A DNA stretch of 64,000 nt, from assembly GCF_022662195.1 (NCBI RefSeq), contig NZ_JAKMCS010000017.1, forward strand, positions 1 to 64,000. Direction: 5' to 3'. The notes beneath the pieces were generated by a model, which was not told the DNA's origin, searched no databases, and was given only the letters and a program-made list of their open reading frames with translations. This DNA comes from Aestuariivivens insulae. Its GTDB lineage: Bacteria; Bacteroidota; Bacteroidia; Flavobacteriales; Flavobacteriaceae. Positions 28,572 to 38,315 of the stretch are shown piece by piece. Each line of letters opens with the position of its first letter. Position 1 is the first letter of the stretch. A program made the position numbers and the translations under genes.

Positions 28572-30353
28572 TTGAATACATCATATAAACTTCCTATACT
28601 CATACTGCTTGGCCTTATTTCTATGTTTTCTATAGAAGCCCAACAAAAAAAGCGGATAGAAATTCAACAAGCTGGATTTTTAAATACAGATGAAGAAAAA
28701 TTCCCTGGTGCTACAATTATAACCCGAGATGACAGTGGCCAAGTACACATTACCCACGAAAGTATTTCTTTGTGGTGCGACAGAGCCATACAATATAAAG
28801 CCGACAACTTTATAGAGGCCTATGGTAATGTAAAAATGATAGAAAGCGACACCATTACCATGGATGCTAAATATGTGGAGTACAGTGGCAAAACACAACT
28901 CGCCTTTGCTAGTGGCCACGTGATCCTAACAACCCCAGATTCCGAACTAAAAACAGACACACTTTACTTCGACCGTATAAAGCAACAGGCCTATTATAGA
29001 ACTGGTGGCACCGTGGTTAAAGATACCTCGGGAACCATTACCAGTAAAATAGGTAGGTACTACATGAACTTAAAAAAATATAAGTTCATCGATGATGTGG
29101 TTCTGGTTAATAAAGAATCCACCATTAACACCAATTTTTTCGACTTTTACGAAGATACTGGCCATGCCTACCTTTATGGCCCCTCCACTATCACAACACC
29201 GGAAAGTAAAACCTATTGCGAAAGAGGCTTTTACAATACCGAACTTAAAATAGGCTACGCTGTTAAAAAGGCTAAAATAGATTACGACAACCGCATTGTT
29301 GAAGGCGACAGCTTATATTTCGACAACAATACCAACTTTGCATCGGCCACCAACCATATAAAAGTAACAGACACCATTAATAATAGTGTGGTTACCGGCC
29401 ATTATGCCGAAGTTTACAAAGCCAAAGATTCTGTATTTATAACCAAGCGCGCCCTAGTAGCAACACTACAGGAAAAAGATTCCATTTACATTCACGCCGA
29501 CACCTTAATGGTAACAGGAAAGCCCGAAAAACGAATTACCAGGGCCTTTAGAAATGTAAGGCTCTTTAAATCGAATATGAGTGGCAAAGCAGATTCCATT
29601 CACGTTAATCACGCTACAGGATTAACACAAATGATCAATATTTCGAAGCTTTCAAATAACGATCCATTTGCCGTTAAGCACAAACCCATTTTATGGAATA
29701 TTAAAAATCAAATAACAGGAGACACCATTCATTTAAAATCGAATCCTGAAACCGAAAAAATAGATTCGCTTATTGTGTTCGATAATGCTTTTGTAATAAG
29801 CAAAGACACCTTAGATGCTGGATACAATCAAATAAATGGCAAAAAATTAATAGGGCTCTTTAATGACGACAATGAACTTTACCATGTAGACATCCTAAAA
29901 AATGCGCAATCTATTTATTACATGCGTAATGAAAACAATGAGCTGGTGGGTATTGACAAATCCAAATCGGGGAGTATTCAAATTTTTATATCCGATAGGG
30001 AAATTGATGAAGTTAGAAAGCTTAATCAAGTGGATGGAACAATCCATCCTGAATCTATGTTTCCAGAAAATGAAAAATTGCTAAAAGGCTTCGATTGGCG
30101 AGAGGAAGAACGCCCCTTAAGTATAGACGATTTGTTTAAAGACGATCTTCCTTTTGAATTACCTAAAATAAAAGGGCTGGAAGACTATAAGCCACAAGAA
30201 GACTTTTTTGATGAAGACATGATGGAGCGTATTGAAAAAGCAGACGAAGAGTCTACCTCAACTGCAGAAGATGAAGGTAAGGCCTCTAGAAATCTGCCTC
30301 AAGATGTAAAGGACAAAAGAAAACCCAAAGACCTAAAAAAGGTTCCCAAGTAG
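28572..30353 (+). CDS. LptA/OstA-like exported protein with acidic C-terminal tail
   Basis: 593 residues. Signal peptide 1-23 ('ILILLGLISMFSIEAQ'). OstA-like beta-jellyroll strands from about 30 onward ('ISLWCDRAIQYKADNFIEAYGNVKMIESDTITMDAKYVEYSG', 'VILTTPDSELKTDTLYFD') recur several times to about residue 330, longer than E. coli LptA. The last ~80 residues are charged and low complexity ('KADEESTSTAEDEGKA'). Presumed periplasmic bridge carrying LPS to the outer membrane. Start is TTG (28572): it gives the signal peptide, and a TATTTTTG box lies at 28547-28554. Ends 7 bases before the aminotransferase gene. Confidence 0.85.
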   Translation: MNTSYKLPILILLGLISMFSIEAQQKKRIEIQQAGFLNTDEEKFPGATIITRDDSGQVHITHESISLWCDRAIQYKADNFIEAYGNVKMIESDTITMDAKYVEYSGKTQLAFASGHVILTTPDSELKTDTLYFDRIKQQAYYRTGGTVVKDTSGTITSKIGRYYMNLKKYKFIDDVVLVNKESTINTNFFDFYEDTGHAYLYGPSTITTPESKTYCERGFYNTELKIGYAVKKAKIDYDNRIVEGDSLYFDNNTNFASATNHIKVTDTINNSVVTGHYAEVYKAKDSVFITKRALVATLQEKDSIYIHADTLMVTGKPEKRITRAFRNVRLFKSNMSGKADSIHVNHATGLTQMINISKLSNNDPFAVKHKPILWNIKNQITGDTIHLKSNPETEKIDSLIVFDNAFVISKDTLDAGYNQINGKKLIGLFNDDNELYHVDILKNAQSIYYMRNENNELVGIDKSKSGSIQIFISDREIDEVRKLNQVDGTIHPESMFPENEKLLKGFDWREEERPLSIDDLFKDDLPFELPKIKGLEDYKPQEDFFDEDMMERIEKADEESTSTAEDEGKASRNLPQDVKDKRKPKDLKKVPK

Positions 30354-30360
30354 TTAAGCT

Positions 30361-31539
30361 ATGAAATCCGATTTCTTTAAATACCAAGCCCAAACAACCC
30401 CTCACCCCATAGGCATGGAAATCTCCCATGCTTCTGGATCCTATGTCTATGACAGCAACAATACAGCTCATTTAGACTTTGTTTCCGGAGTTTCGGCTTG
30501 TCCACTAGGGCACAACCACCCCAAAGTAGTACAGGCTATAAAAAATCAATTAGACCGCTACATGCATGTTATGGTATATGGTGAATACATACAGGAACCA
30601 GCCGTACAACTCACCAAACTATTAGCTAAAAACCTACCCAGCCATTTAGAAAAGACTTATTTAACCAATTCGGGAACAGAAGCCATAGAAGGCGCCATAA
30701 AATTAGCAAAGCGTGCTACGGGAAGAAGTGAGGTAATCGCTGCAAAACAGGCCTACCATGGCAATACTATGGGAGCCATGAGCGTGATGGGGTTTGAGGA
30801 ACGCAAACAAGCCTTTCGCCCGCTTATTCCCCATGTAAGGTTCATCGAGTTCAATAATAAAACCGATTTAGAGCATATCACCCAAAATACAGCTTGCATT
30901 ATTTTAGAGACCATACAAGGAGGTGCAGGTTTTATTGAGCCCAAAGATGGGTATCTAGAAGCCGTTAGAAGCCGTTGCGACCAAACGGGCACCCTACTTA
31001 TATTGGATGAAATCCAGCCAGGTATTGGCAGGACTGGGAAACTATTTGGTTTTGAGCATTACAATTGCGCTCCCGATATTTTGGTTACGGGCAAAGGCCT
31101 TGGCGGTGGCATGCCAATTGGTGCCTTTACGGCATCTAGCGTACTAATGGACTCGCTACAAAACCATCCAAAACTGGGGCATATTACTACTTTTGGAGGA
31201 CACCCTGTTATTGCTGCTGCTGCATTAGCAACGCTTCAAGAAATAACGAATAGCGATTTAATGGCACAAAGCCTAGAAAAAGAAAAATTGTTTAGAAAGC
31301 AGTTAAAGCACCCACTCATTAAAGAAATACGTGGCATTGGTTTAATGCTGGCTTTAATCATGCCTTCAAAAGCTATTGCCGATCAACTCATTATCGAAGC
31401 CCAAAAACACGGACTTATCTTGTTTTGGTTACTTTTTGAAACCAGAGCAGTACGTATTACCCCACCTTTAACGATCACAAACGAAGAAATAACGAAAGGC
31501 TGTGGCATCATTATTGATATATTAAACAACATCGAATAG
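30361..31539 (+). CDS. Class III PLP-dependent aminotransferase (acetylornithine/GABA type)
   Basis: 392 residues, fold type I. PLP lysine K245 in 'LVTGKGLGGGMP'; 'NSGTEAIEGAIKLAKRATGR', 'AYHGNTMGAMS', 'LILDEIQPGIGRTGKLFGFEHY' and 'TTFGGHPVIAAAALATL' are family marks. The nearest named enzymes use acetylornithine, ornithine or 4-aminobutyrate; the substrate cannot be fixed from sequence and no arginine genes are nearby. Seven bases after the LptA-like gene, so likely co-transcribed. Confidence 0.9.
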   Translation: MKSDFFKYQAQTTPHPIGMEISHASGSYVYDSNNTAHLDFVSGVSACPLGHNHPKVVQAIKNQLDRYMHVMVYGEYIQEPAVQLTKLLAKNLPSHLEKTYLTNSGTEAIEGAIKLAKRATGRSEVIAAKQAYHGNTMGAMSVMGFEERKQAFRPLIPHVRFIEFNNKTDLEHITQNTACIILETIQGGAGFIEPKDGYLEAVRSRCDQTGTLLILDEIQPGIGRTGKLFGFEHYNCAPDILVTGKGLGGGMPIGAFTASSVLMDSLQNHPKLGHITTFGGHPVIAAAALATLQEITNSDLMAQSLEKEKLFRKQLKHPLIKEIRGIGLMLALIMPSKAIADQLIIEAQKHGLILFWLLFETRAVRITPPLTITNEEITKGCGIIIDILNNIE

Positions 31540-31692
31540 ATTTCAACCCATTGAATATCAACTAAAAACACATCACATTAAAGCAATAGCCTCAAAAATG
31601 TTCATTACTTTGTTAAAAACATTTGTTGAATTCACCCTAAAAAAAAGAATAGAACCTTAAATTTATTGAGGTAGAACTTTACTATCGTGCCT

Positions 31693-33081
31693 ATGGAGTT
31701 TAGTCAAGACGACAACAACAACTTGCCACTATCAAAATTCGAATCGATGTTAAAAACAAACCATGTGTTGTTTTTTGACTCAGAAGAATTTGAAAACATT
31801 ATCCACCACTACCTTAATCACGGTAAGATAGCCCTAGCCAAAAAGGCCATTAAACTAGGGTTAGACCAACACCCTACTTCCATAAACCTGAAATTGTTTA
31901 AAGTTGAAGTATTTGTGTTTGAAGACAAGCTAATTGAAGCAGACGAACTACTCAATACATTGTACAGTATAGATCCGGCTAATGAAGAAATTTATATCCA
32001 AAAAGCGAATATTTTATCGAAAAAAGACGAACATAAAAAAGCCATTAATGTTCTAAAAAAAGCCTTGGACCTTACAGACGATGTGGTAGACATTTATTCG
32101 CTAATAGGTATGGAGTATCTATTTTTAGATGAATTTGAAAATGCCAAGACCTACTTTATGAAGTGTCTCGAAGAAGACCTACAAGATTACGCGGCGCTTT
32201 ATAACATCATTTACTGTTTTGACTTTCTTAATCAAAACCAAGATGCCATAGAATATCTAAACATATTCTTAGACAAAAATCCCTATTGTGAAGTGGCATG
32301 GCACCAATTGGGCAAACAATACCTCGAACTCAAAAAGTACCGGAAAGCGTTAGCGGCTTTCGATTTTGCCATTATTTCTGATGATACTTTTGTTGGGGCT
32401 TATTTAGAACGCGGTAAAGTTTTAGAAAAACTAAAACGCTACGACGAAGCCATTGAGAACTACAATATAACGCTTAAACTGGACGACCCAACATCCTTTG
32501 CTTTATTACGAATAGGAAGTTGCTATGAAAAATTGAACAATAACGAACTTGCCGTTCAATATTACTATAAAACAGTCCATGAAGACCCTTTATTGGATAA
32601 AGGCTGGATAGCAATAACAAAATTTTACAATAAGAACAAAAATTACCAAAAAGCACTACACTATATCAATAAGGCCATTAACATAGATTCTGAAAATGTG
32701 ACCTATTGGAAACTATACGCCCAAATAAACCATCGATTAAACTTTTTTGAAGAAGCAGAACGCGGCTATAAAAAAACCTTGGAACTTGGTAATTACGAAT
32801 TAAACACATGGCTTTCAAGAGGTGATTTGCTTATTAAATTGGGCGAACTGGAAGCATCGGTTTACAACTTCGAACAAGCCATTGAATTTTACCCAGAAAA
32901 CGCAGAATTGGAATACCGCTTGGCAGGATTGTTTTTTGTTTTAAATGAAAATGACAAAGGTTCGTTCCATCTTAAAAATGGACTTCGTTACAACAAAGAA
33001 TACGCCTTCATTATAGACGAACTCTTTCCAGAGGTCACTAATAAAATTCAAGTTAAAAATCTGCTAAAAACCAATCTTTAA
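31693..33081 (+). CDS. Cytoplasmic TPR-repeat protein
   Basis: 462 residues from the ATG at 31693; a GTG two codons upstream (31687) is possible but less likely. No signal peptide. About ten tetratricopeptide repeats from residue 40 to 450, e.g. 'AWHQLGKQYLELKKYRKALAAFDFAI', 'AYLERGKVLEKLKRYDEAIENYNITLKLD' and 'TWLSRGDLLIKLGELEASVYNFEQAIEFYPENAELEYRLAGL'. A protein-interaction scaffold; partner unknown. Precedes the DUF368 pair. Confidence 0.9.
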   Translation: MEFSQDDNNNLPLSKFESMLKTNHVLFFDSEEFENIIHHYLNHGKIALAKKAIKLGLDQHPTSINLKLFKVEVFVFEDKLIEADELLNTLYSIDPANEEIYIQKANILSKKDEHKKAINVLKKALDLTDDVVDIYSLIGMEYLFLDEFENAKTYFMKCLEEDLQDYAALYNIIYCFDFLNQNQDAIEYLNIFLDKNPYCEVAWHQLGKQYLELKKYRKALAAFDFAIISDDTFVGAYLERGKVLEKLKRYDEAIENYNITLKLDDPTSFALLRIGSCYEKLNNNELAVQYYYKTVHEDPLLDKGWIAITKFYNKNKNYQKALHYINKAINIDSENVTYWKLYAQINHRLNFFEEAERGYKKTLELGNYELNTWLSRGDLLIKLGELEASVYNFEQAIEFYPENAELEYRLAGLFFVLNENDKGSFHLKNGLRYNKEYAFIIDELFPEVTNKIQVKNLLKTNL

Positions 33082-33103
33082 ACTGTTCTTAGTCTAAAAT
33101 ACA

Positions 33104-33111
33104 TATCTTTG
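33104..33111 (+). promoter_or_regulatory. -7 promoter box that decides the start of the first DUF368 gene
   Basis: TATCTTTG, an exact TAnnTTTG match. It contains the TTG that would be the earliest start of the following ORF (33109), so transcription would begin after that TTG. This favours the ATG at 33133. No clear -33 TTG was found. Confidence 0.4.
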
Positions 33112-33132
33112 ATTTTTGCTAAAAACCAAAAT

Positions 33133-34053
33133 ATGCAAAGACGATTAGCTGACTATTTAATCATATCCCTGAAAGGTATCGCCATGGGTGCCGCCGATGC
33201 CGTACCAGGAGTTTCAGGAGGAACCATTGCTTTTATCTCTGGCATTTACGAAGAACTCATTACAACCATAAGCAATGTAAATCCATCTCTTTTTAAAACG
33301 CTTTTCAAAAAAGGGCTAGTCCCATTTTGGAAAGCACTGAACGGCAACTTTTTATTGGCCCTGTTATTAGGCATCATTGTAAGTTTTGTAAGTTTTATGA
33401 GGCTTGCTAAATACTTATTGGAACACCATCCCATTTTAATTTGGTCTTTCTTTTTCGGGCTTATTGTAGCCAGTATTTATTTTGTTGGCAAGCAAATAAA
33501 GCTATGGAATATCCCCGTTGTAGTAGCTTTAATCATTGGAGCAGGTATTGCCTTTTATGTGAGTCAATTGCCTTCGCTAGGAACAAACGACCACCTATGG
33601 TTTTTGTTTTTCGCTGGAGCTGTAGCTATTTGTGCGATGATCTTGCCAGGCATTTCTGGATCTTTTATACTTATTATTTTAGGGGCCTATAAAACACTAA
33701 GTGATGCTCTACACGATTTCGACATAAAAAAAATTCTAGTCTTTGTAGCTGGGGCAGCAATAGGGCTTTTAAGTTTTAGCCATGTTTTAAAATGGCTCTT
33801 TAAGCACTATCATAATATCACCCTAGCCTTGTTAACAGGTTTTATTTTTGGGTCTTTAAATAAAGTTTGGCCCTGGAAAGAAACCCTTACATGGCACACC
33901 AACTCCAAAGGTATAAAGGCTCCTTTATTACAAAAAAGCATCTCCCCGTTTTCATTTAACGGAGACAACCAATTGCTATTTGCCATACTATTAATGGTCG
34001 TTGGTTTTTTAACTATTTTTAGTTTAGAAAAATTAGGCAATAAAAACGTTTAA
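33133..34053 (+). CDS. DUF368 membrane protein 1, candidate undecaprenyl-phosphate flippase (PopT type)
   Basis: 306 residues from ATG 33133. Polytopic, about eight to nine membrane helices. Two half-repeats carry the family signature: 'GAADAVPGVSGGTIAF' near the N-terminus and 'MILPGISGSFILIILG' near the middle. DUF368 proteins were recently shown to move polyprenyl phosphate back across the inner membrane (PopT), recycling the carrier for peptidoglycan and O-antigen. That role is inferred here by family. The next base after its stop begins a second DUF368 gene. Confidence 0.88.
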   Translation: MQRRLADYLIISLKGIAMGAADAVPGVSGGTIAFISGIYEELITTISNVNPSLFKTLFKKGLVPFWKALNGNFLLALLLGIIVSFVSFMRLAKYLLEHHPILIWSFFFGLIVASIYFVGKQIKLWNIPVVVALIIGAGIAFYVSQLPSLGTNDHLWFLFFAGAVAICAMILPGISGSFILIILGAYKTLSDALHDFDIKKILVFVAGAAIGLLSFSHVLKWLFKHYHNITLALLTGFIFGSLNKVWPWKETLTWHTNSKGIKAPLLQKSISPFSFNGDNQLLFAILLMVVGFLTIFSLEKLGNKNV

Positions 34054-35073
34054 ATGGAAAGTACCAGAACACTTACCGATAAAATTTTTCTCGTCCTTAA
34101 AGGGTTGGGCATGGGTGCCGCCAATAAGGTTCCTGGTGTTTCTGGAGGCGTTGTGGCATTTGTTGCTGGGTTTTACGAAGAGTTTATTTATTCGCTTCAA
34201 AAGATAAACCGAAAAGCCTTTTTATTGCTCATTAACCGTCGCTACAAAAGCTGTTTCAATTATATAAACGGACGCTTTCTGCTCTTGCTATTCCTGGGCA
34301 TGATAGTGAGTTATTTTAGCGTTTCCAAGCTCTTAGACTACCTTATATTTCATTATGAACTATACGTGTGGAGCGTATTTTTTGGTATGATTATAGGCTC
34401 TATCTATTACATAAACAAAGATTTTAGAGATTGGAACTACAAAACCTATACAGCATTGACTATTGGAATTATCCTTGGTTTAAGCATTAGCTTTCTGAGT
34501 CCTGCAAAAGAAAATGACAATCTTTGGTTTGTGTTCTTTTGTGGTATTATAAGTGTTTCGGGCATGACGCTCCCAGGGTTTTCGGGATCGTTCATTCTTA
34601 TTCTATTGGGTAATTATGTGTTATTATTGGTCGACTCGGTAAATGCGCTTTACGATACATTTTATGAAATATTAGGAGGCAACTTTTCTTTTATAGAAAA
34701 CCATGAACGTATAAAAATGCTAAAGGTTCTAGCCGTCTTCACATTAGGTTCTGTAACAGGATTGGTAACATTTTCCCATCTGTTAAGTTATATTTTAAAG
34801 CATTATAAGAGCATTACACTTTCAACGATTATTGGGTTTATTATTGGTTCATTAGGCGTAGTATGGCCCTGGAAAGAGACCATATATAAACACAATGAAA
34901 GTGGTGAGTTAATATTCGATTCAACCGGAAAAAAAATAATTGAAAACTACCAACGTTACATTCCCGAATTAAACCAAGAAACACTATATGCCGTTTTATT
35001 TATTCTATTGGGGATTGTAATTGTTCTAGCTTTGGAAGCTTATGGCGCAAAAACAAGAAAATACAATGCATAA
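34054..35073 (+). CDS. DUF368 membrane protein 2, paralogue of the preceding gene
   Basis: 339 residues. Same layout as its neighbour: 'GAANKVPGVSGGVVAF', later 'MTLPGFSGSFILILLG', and the shared tail motif 'VWPWKE' after 'LSYILKHYKSITLSTIIGFIIGSLG'. Differs by Asn-Lys in place of Asp-Ala in the first signature and a longer C-terminal loop. The start abuts the previous stop (no gap) and the end overlaps aroE by 8 bases, so the three are one operon. The two copies may form a heteromer or differ in lipid, pH or side preference; not determinable here. Confidence 0.88.
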   Translation: MESTRTLTDKIFLVLKGLGMGAANKVPGVSGGVVAFVAGFYEEFIYSLQKINRKAFLLLINRRYKSCFNYINGRFLLLLFLGMIVSYFSVSKLLDYLIFHYELYVWSVFFGMIIGSIYYINKDFRDWNYKTYTALTIGIILGLSISFLSPAKENDNLWFVFFCGIISVSGMTLPGFSGSFILILLGNYVLLLVDSVNALYDTFYEILGGNFSFIENHERIKMLKVLAVFTLGSVTGLVTFSHLLSYILKHYKSITLSTIIGFIIGSLGVVWPWKETIYKHNESGELIFDSTGKKIIENYQRYIPELNQETLYAVLFILLGIVIVLALEAYGAKTRKYNA

Positions 35074-35806
35074 ATTAGGCCTTTTAGGAAAAAACATATC
35101 TTACTCCTTTTCAAGAGCATATTTTAAAAGTAAATTTGAAAGGGAAGGCATTTCAGATTATAGTTATGAAAATTTCGATTTAGAGCATATCGATTTATTG
35201 CCTTCAACAATAAAGGCCAATCCTAACTTAAAAGGACTAAACGTAACGATACCCTACAAACAAGAAGTCATCCCGTTTTTGGATAAGTTAGACAAAAAAG
35301 CCGAAGAAATAGGGGCTGTAAATACAATCAAAATCACCAATGACGGCAAACTTATTGGCCACAATACCGATTGTTATGGTTTTGAAAAATCCCTTAGTCC
35401 CTTATTAAACCCTAAACATAAATCGGCTTTAATTTTAGGCACAGGAGGTGCCAGTAAAGCGATAGCATATAGCTTAAAAAAGTTAGGCATCTCTTATAAA
35501 TATGTTTCAAGAAAGGCTTCAGAGCATGTAAGTTTCACCTATACCGATTTAACCGAAACCATTATAAAACAGCACTTAATCATTATAAACTGCACCCCTT
35601 TAGGCACTTTCCCAAATATAGAAGACTGCCCTAGTATTCCATATCATGCCATCACCAAAGACCATGTTTTATATGACTTAATCTATAATCCAGAAGAAAC
35701 CACCTTTTTAAAACGGGGCAAGGCCAATGGTGCAACCATTTGTAATGGTCAAAAAATGCTGGAATTACAGGCAGAAAAATCTTGGTCTATATGGAGTTCG
35801 CCTTAA
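35066..35806 (+). CDS. aroE: Shikimate dehydrogenase
   Basis: 246 residues from ATG 35066 (an earlier in-frame ATG at 35042 would add 8 residues before the conserved 'KLGLLGKNISYSFSRAYF'). Reduces 3-dehydroshikimate with NADPH. Shikimate-binding Ser-x-Ser at the N-terminus, catalytic Lys in 'NVTIPYKQEV', nucleotide loop 'LGTGGASKAIAY', 'INCTPLGTFPN' and 'YDLIYNPEET'. Overlaps the DUF368-2 gene by 8 bases. Confidence 0.95.
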   Translation: MHKLGLLGKNISYSFSRAYFKSKFEREGISDYSYENFDLEHIDLLPSTIKANPNLKGLNVTIPYKQEVIPFLDKLDKKAEEIGAVNTIKITNDGKLIGHNTDCYGFEKSLSPLLNPKHKSALILGTGGASKAIAYSLKKLGISYKYVSRKASEHVSFTYTDLTETIIKQHLIIINCTPLGTFPNIEDCPSIPYHAITKDHVLYDLIYNPEETTFLKRGKANGATICNGQKMLELQAEKSWSIWSSP

Positions 35807-35893
35807 AATCGTGTGTTTTACATACTTAATCCAATGCTTTGCTTTGTAAATCCTTAGGTAGTTAGTATATTTATACCTATTATTGTTTGTATT

Positions 35894-35919
35894 TACCATA
35901 CTCTAGAATGGTATTTTTT
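35894..35919 (+). terminator. Weak terminator after aroE
   Basis: Short 6-bp stem TACCAT / ATGGTA around an 8-base loop, followed by TTTTTT. GC-poor, so weak, but well placed in the only gap between aroE and the DUF349 gene. Confidence 0.45.
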
Positions 35920-35960
35920 ACTTTAAAAACATTTATTTAACGACCCTAAACATTTTTAAA

Positions 35961-38297
35961 ATGTCTGAGATTGATAACCTGCAAAAAGCAGAAGGAGAAC
36001 AAGAAATTAAAAAAGAGGCCCACACAGAAGTCAGTAACCAAGAGGTTGCAGATAGCCCTATTTCAAATACCGAAACTTCGGAAAAGGAAACAGAGCAACA
36101 ACAAAATGAAGTTGAGGCTAATACCGATTCTACTAAAGCCAAAGACCATACTGTCGATAAACCTGAAGCCCATGATAATGGGGAAGTTCTAGGTGAAACT
36201 GAAGCTTCCAATGCCAAAAATACCGAAGATGTCGATACTTCAGAAAAGGAAACAGAGCAACAGCAAAATGAAGTTGAAGTTAATACCAATTCTGCTAAAG
36301 CCGAAGACCATACTGTCGATAAACCTGAAGCCCATGATAATGGGGAGGTTTTAGGTGAAACTGAAACTTCCAATGCCGAAAATACCGAAGATGCCCATAC
36401 TTCAGAAAAGGAAACAGAGCAACAGCAAAATGAAGTTGAGGCTAATACCGACTCTACCAAAGCTGAAGACAACACAGGCGATAAATCTGAAGCCCAAAAT
36501 GACGATGAAGTTTTAGATGAAATAGAAGCATCCAATGCAGAAGATGCCGAAGATGAGGGTAACAAAGACAGACATACCATCGAGGTAAAAGAATACGATA
36601 AAATGTCGTTAGAGGCATTGGCCATAGAACTTGAAAGACTGTTAAGAAACGAAAAGGTTCAAGCCATAAGGTCACATGTTCAGCATATAAATAATGAATT
36701 CAAGTCCAAATTTCAGGCTTTAATAGACGAAAAAAAGACCGAATTTATAAATGATGGCGGTAACGAGATAGATTTCTATTATAGCTCACCTGTTCAAAAA
36801 AGGTACAAACAAGCTTATAAAGAATACCGTCACAAGCTAAACGAGCACTACCAAAATCTAGAAAAAAACCTAAAGCAGAACTTAGCAGAAAAGCTTGAAA
36901 TTATAGAAGAGCTAAAAGGGTTAATCAATGTTGAGGAAAATATCAACACAACCTACAAGCACTTTAAAGAATTACAAGAACGCTGGCGTAATACAGGACC
37001 TATACCTAGAGACAAATACAACAATGCATGGAATAGCTACCACCATCATGTAGAAATGTTCTATGATTTTCTGCACTTAAACAGAGACTTACGGGATTTG
37101 GATTTTAAACACAATCTCGAAAAGAAATTAAAAATTATTGAGCGCGCCGAAGCCTTAGCTAAAGAAGATGATATCCTTTACGCCTTTAGGGAACTACAAG
37201 AGCTCCATAAAATGTGGAAAGAAGAATTGGGGCCAGTAGCAAAAGAACATCGTGAAAGTATCTGGGAACGCTTTAAAATAGCCACGAAAGAGATTAATGA
37301 TAAGAGACAGCTTTATTTTAAGGAAATAGATAAGATTTATGAAAAGAATCTTGAAAAGAAAGAAGAGATTATAGCTAAAATAAGTGCAATTGCAGACGAA
37401 AACATAAATTCACACAATGGCTGGCAAAAGAAAATTAAAGAAGTTGAAGCATTAAGAGAAGCCTTTTTTAATGCTGGAAAAGTACCTTTAAAAGTTAACG
37501 AGGCTACCTGGGCAAAGTTTAAGGAAGTTGTAAGGAACTTTAATAGAAAAAAGAATGCTTTTTACAAAGATTTAAAAAAGGATCAATACAATAATCTTCA
37601 AAAAAAATTAGAGCTCATTAAAATTGCCGAGGACAATAAAGACAGTGAAGATTTTGAAACTGTTACACCATTAATGAAAAAAATCCAGAGCGATTGGAAA
37701 AAAATTGGCCATGTACCACGTAAGGACAGCGACAAGATTTGGAAGCGATTTAAGAAAGCTTGCAATTATTATTTTGATAGGATACATGCCAATAAAAATG
37801 CTGCCAATAAACAAGAACTGGAAGCTTTTAGCAAAAAGCAAGAGATGCTTGACACCCTTAAAAGTATAGAAATAAGTGGTGATAAAACTAAGGATTTAGA
37901 AACTATAAACGAACAAATTTCAATTTGGAAAGCCATAGGTAGAGTGCCTTACGACAAACGTTATATAGAAGGCAAGTTCTATAAAGCACTGGATAGTCTG
38001 TTTTTAGACTTAAAAATGGATAAGAGTGAAATTGAAATGATTAAGTTTGAAAACAAACTGGAACAACTTAATAACGAAGATAACTCTAAGCATTTAGATA
38101 ACGAGCGTGCGTTTATAAGCAAGAAAATAACTGAAGTTAAAAGTCAAATAAATCAGTTGGAAAATAACCTGCAGTTTTTCACAAATGTAGATGACGACAA
38201 CCCACTTGTTAAAGAAGTTCACAGCAACATCAAAAAGCACAAGGAAGAGTTAAAACTTTGGAAGAAAAAATTCAAAAAGATAAAAGAACTTTACTAA
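35961..38297 (+). CDS. DUF349-repeat protein with triplicated acidic N-terminal segment
   Basis: 778 residues. Residues 39-200 are three near-identical 54-residue acidic repeats rich in Glu, Gln, Thr and Asn ('TSEKETEQQQNEVE...'). Then a helical body (about 210-720) with about five DUF349 units, each with a 'W...G.(V/I)P' core such as 'LQERWRNTGPIPRDKYNNAW', 'DWKKIGHVPRKDSDKIWKRFK' and 'IWKAIGRVPYDKRYIEGKFY'. The C-terminus is a coiled coil. DUF349 proteins are conserved in Bacteroidota and of uncertain function. Single gene between aroE and a bidirectional terminator. Confidence 0.88.
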   Translation: MSEIDNLQKAEGEQEIKKEAHTEVSNQEVADSPISNTETSEKETEQQQNEVEANTDSTKAKDHTVDKPEAHDNGEVLGETEASNAKNTEDVDTSEKETEQQQNEVEVNTNSAKAEDHTVDKPEAHDNGEVLGETETSNAENTEDAHTSEKETEQQQNEVEANTDSTKAEDNTGDKSEAQNDDEVLDEIEASNAEDAEDEGNKDRHTIEVKEYDKMSLEALAIELERLLRNEKVQAIRSHVQHINNEFKSKFQALIDEKKTEFINDGGNEIDFYYSSPVQKRYKQAYKEYRHKLNEHYQNLEKNLKQNLAEKLEIIEELKGLINVEENINTTYKHFKELQERWRNTGPIPRDKYNNAWNSYHHHVEMFYDFLHLNRDLRDLDFKHNLEKKLKIIERAEALAKEDDILYAFRELQELHKMWKEELGPVAKEHRESIWERFKIATKEINDKRQLYFKEIDKIYEKNLEKKEEIIAKISAIADENINSHNGWQKKIKEVEALREAFFNAGKVPLKVNEATWAKFKEVVRNFNRKKNAFYKDLKKDQYNNLQKKLELIKIAEDNKDSEDFETVTPLMKKIQSDWKKIGHVPRKDSDKIWKRFKKACNYYFDRIHANKNAANKQELEAFSKKQEMLDTLKSIEISGDKTKDLETINEQISIWKAIGRVPYDKRYIEGKFYKALDSLFLDLKMDKSEIEMIKFENKLEQLNNEDNSKHLDNERAFISKKITEVKSQINQLENNLQFFTNVDDDNPLVKEVHSNIKKHKEELKLWKKKFKKIKELY
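36075..36560 (+). repeat. Three tandem 162-bp coding repeats
   Basis: Units begin at 36075, 36237 and 36399, each exactly 162 bp (54 codons). Units 1 and 2 are almost identical in DNA; unit 3 has diverged more towards its end. They keep frame within the DUF349 gene, so copy number could vary without breaking it. They also create a long antisense ORF that is not a gene. Confidence 0.92.
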
Positions 38298-38315
38298 CAA
38301 GTTTATCAAAATATA

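Noticed and set aside
36075-36560. Tandem repeats as a CRISPR array
   Set aside because: Units are 162 bp, contiguous, coding and without spacers.
35933-36625. Long (230-codon) ORF antisense to the DUF349 gene
   Set aside because: It arises from the triplicated acidic repeat read backwards: Ser/Val/Ala-rich, no domain, no promoter. The sense strand has a coherent protein.
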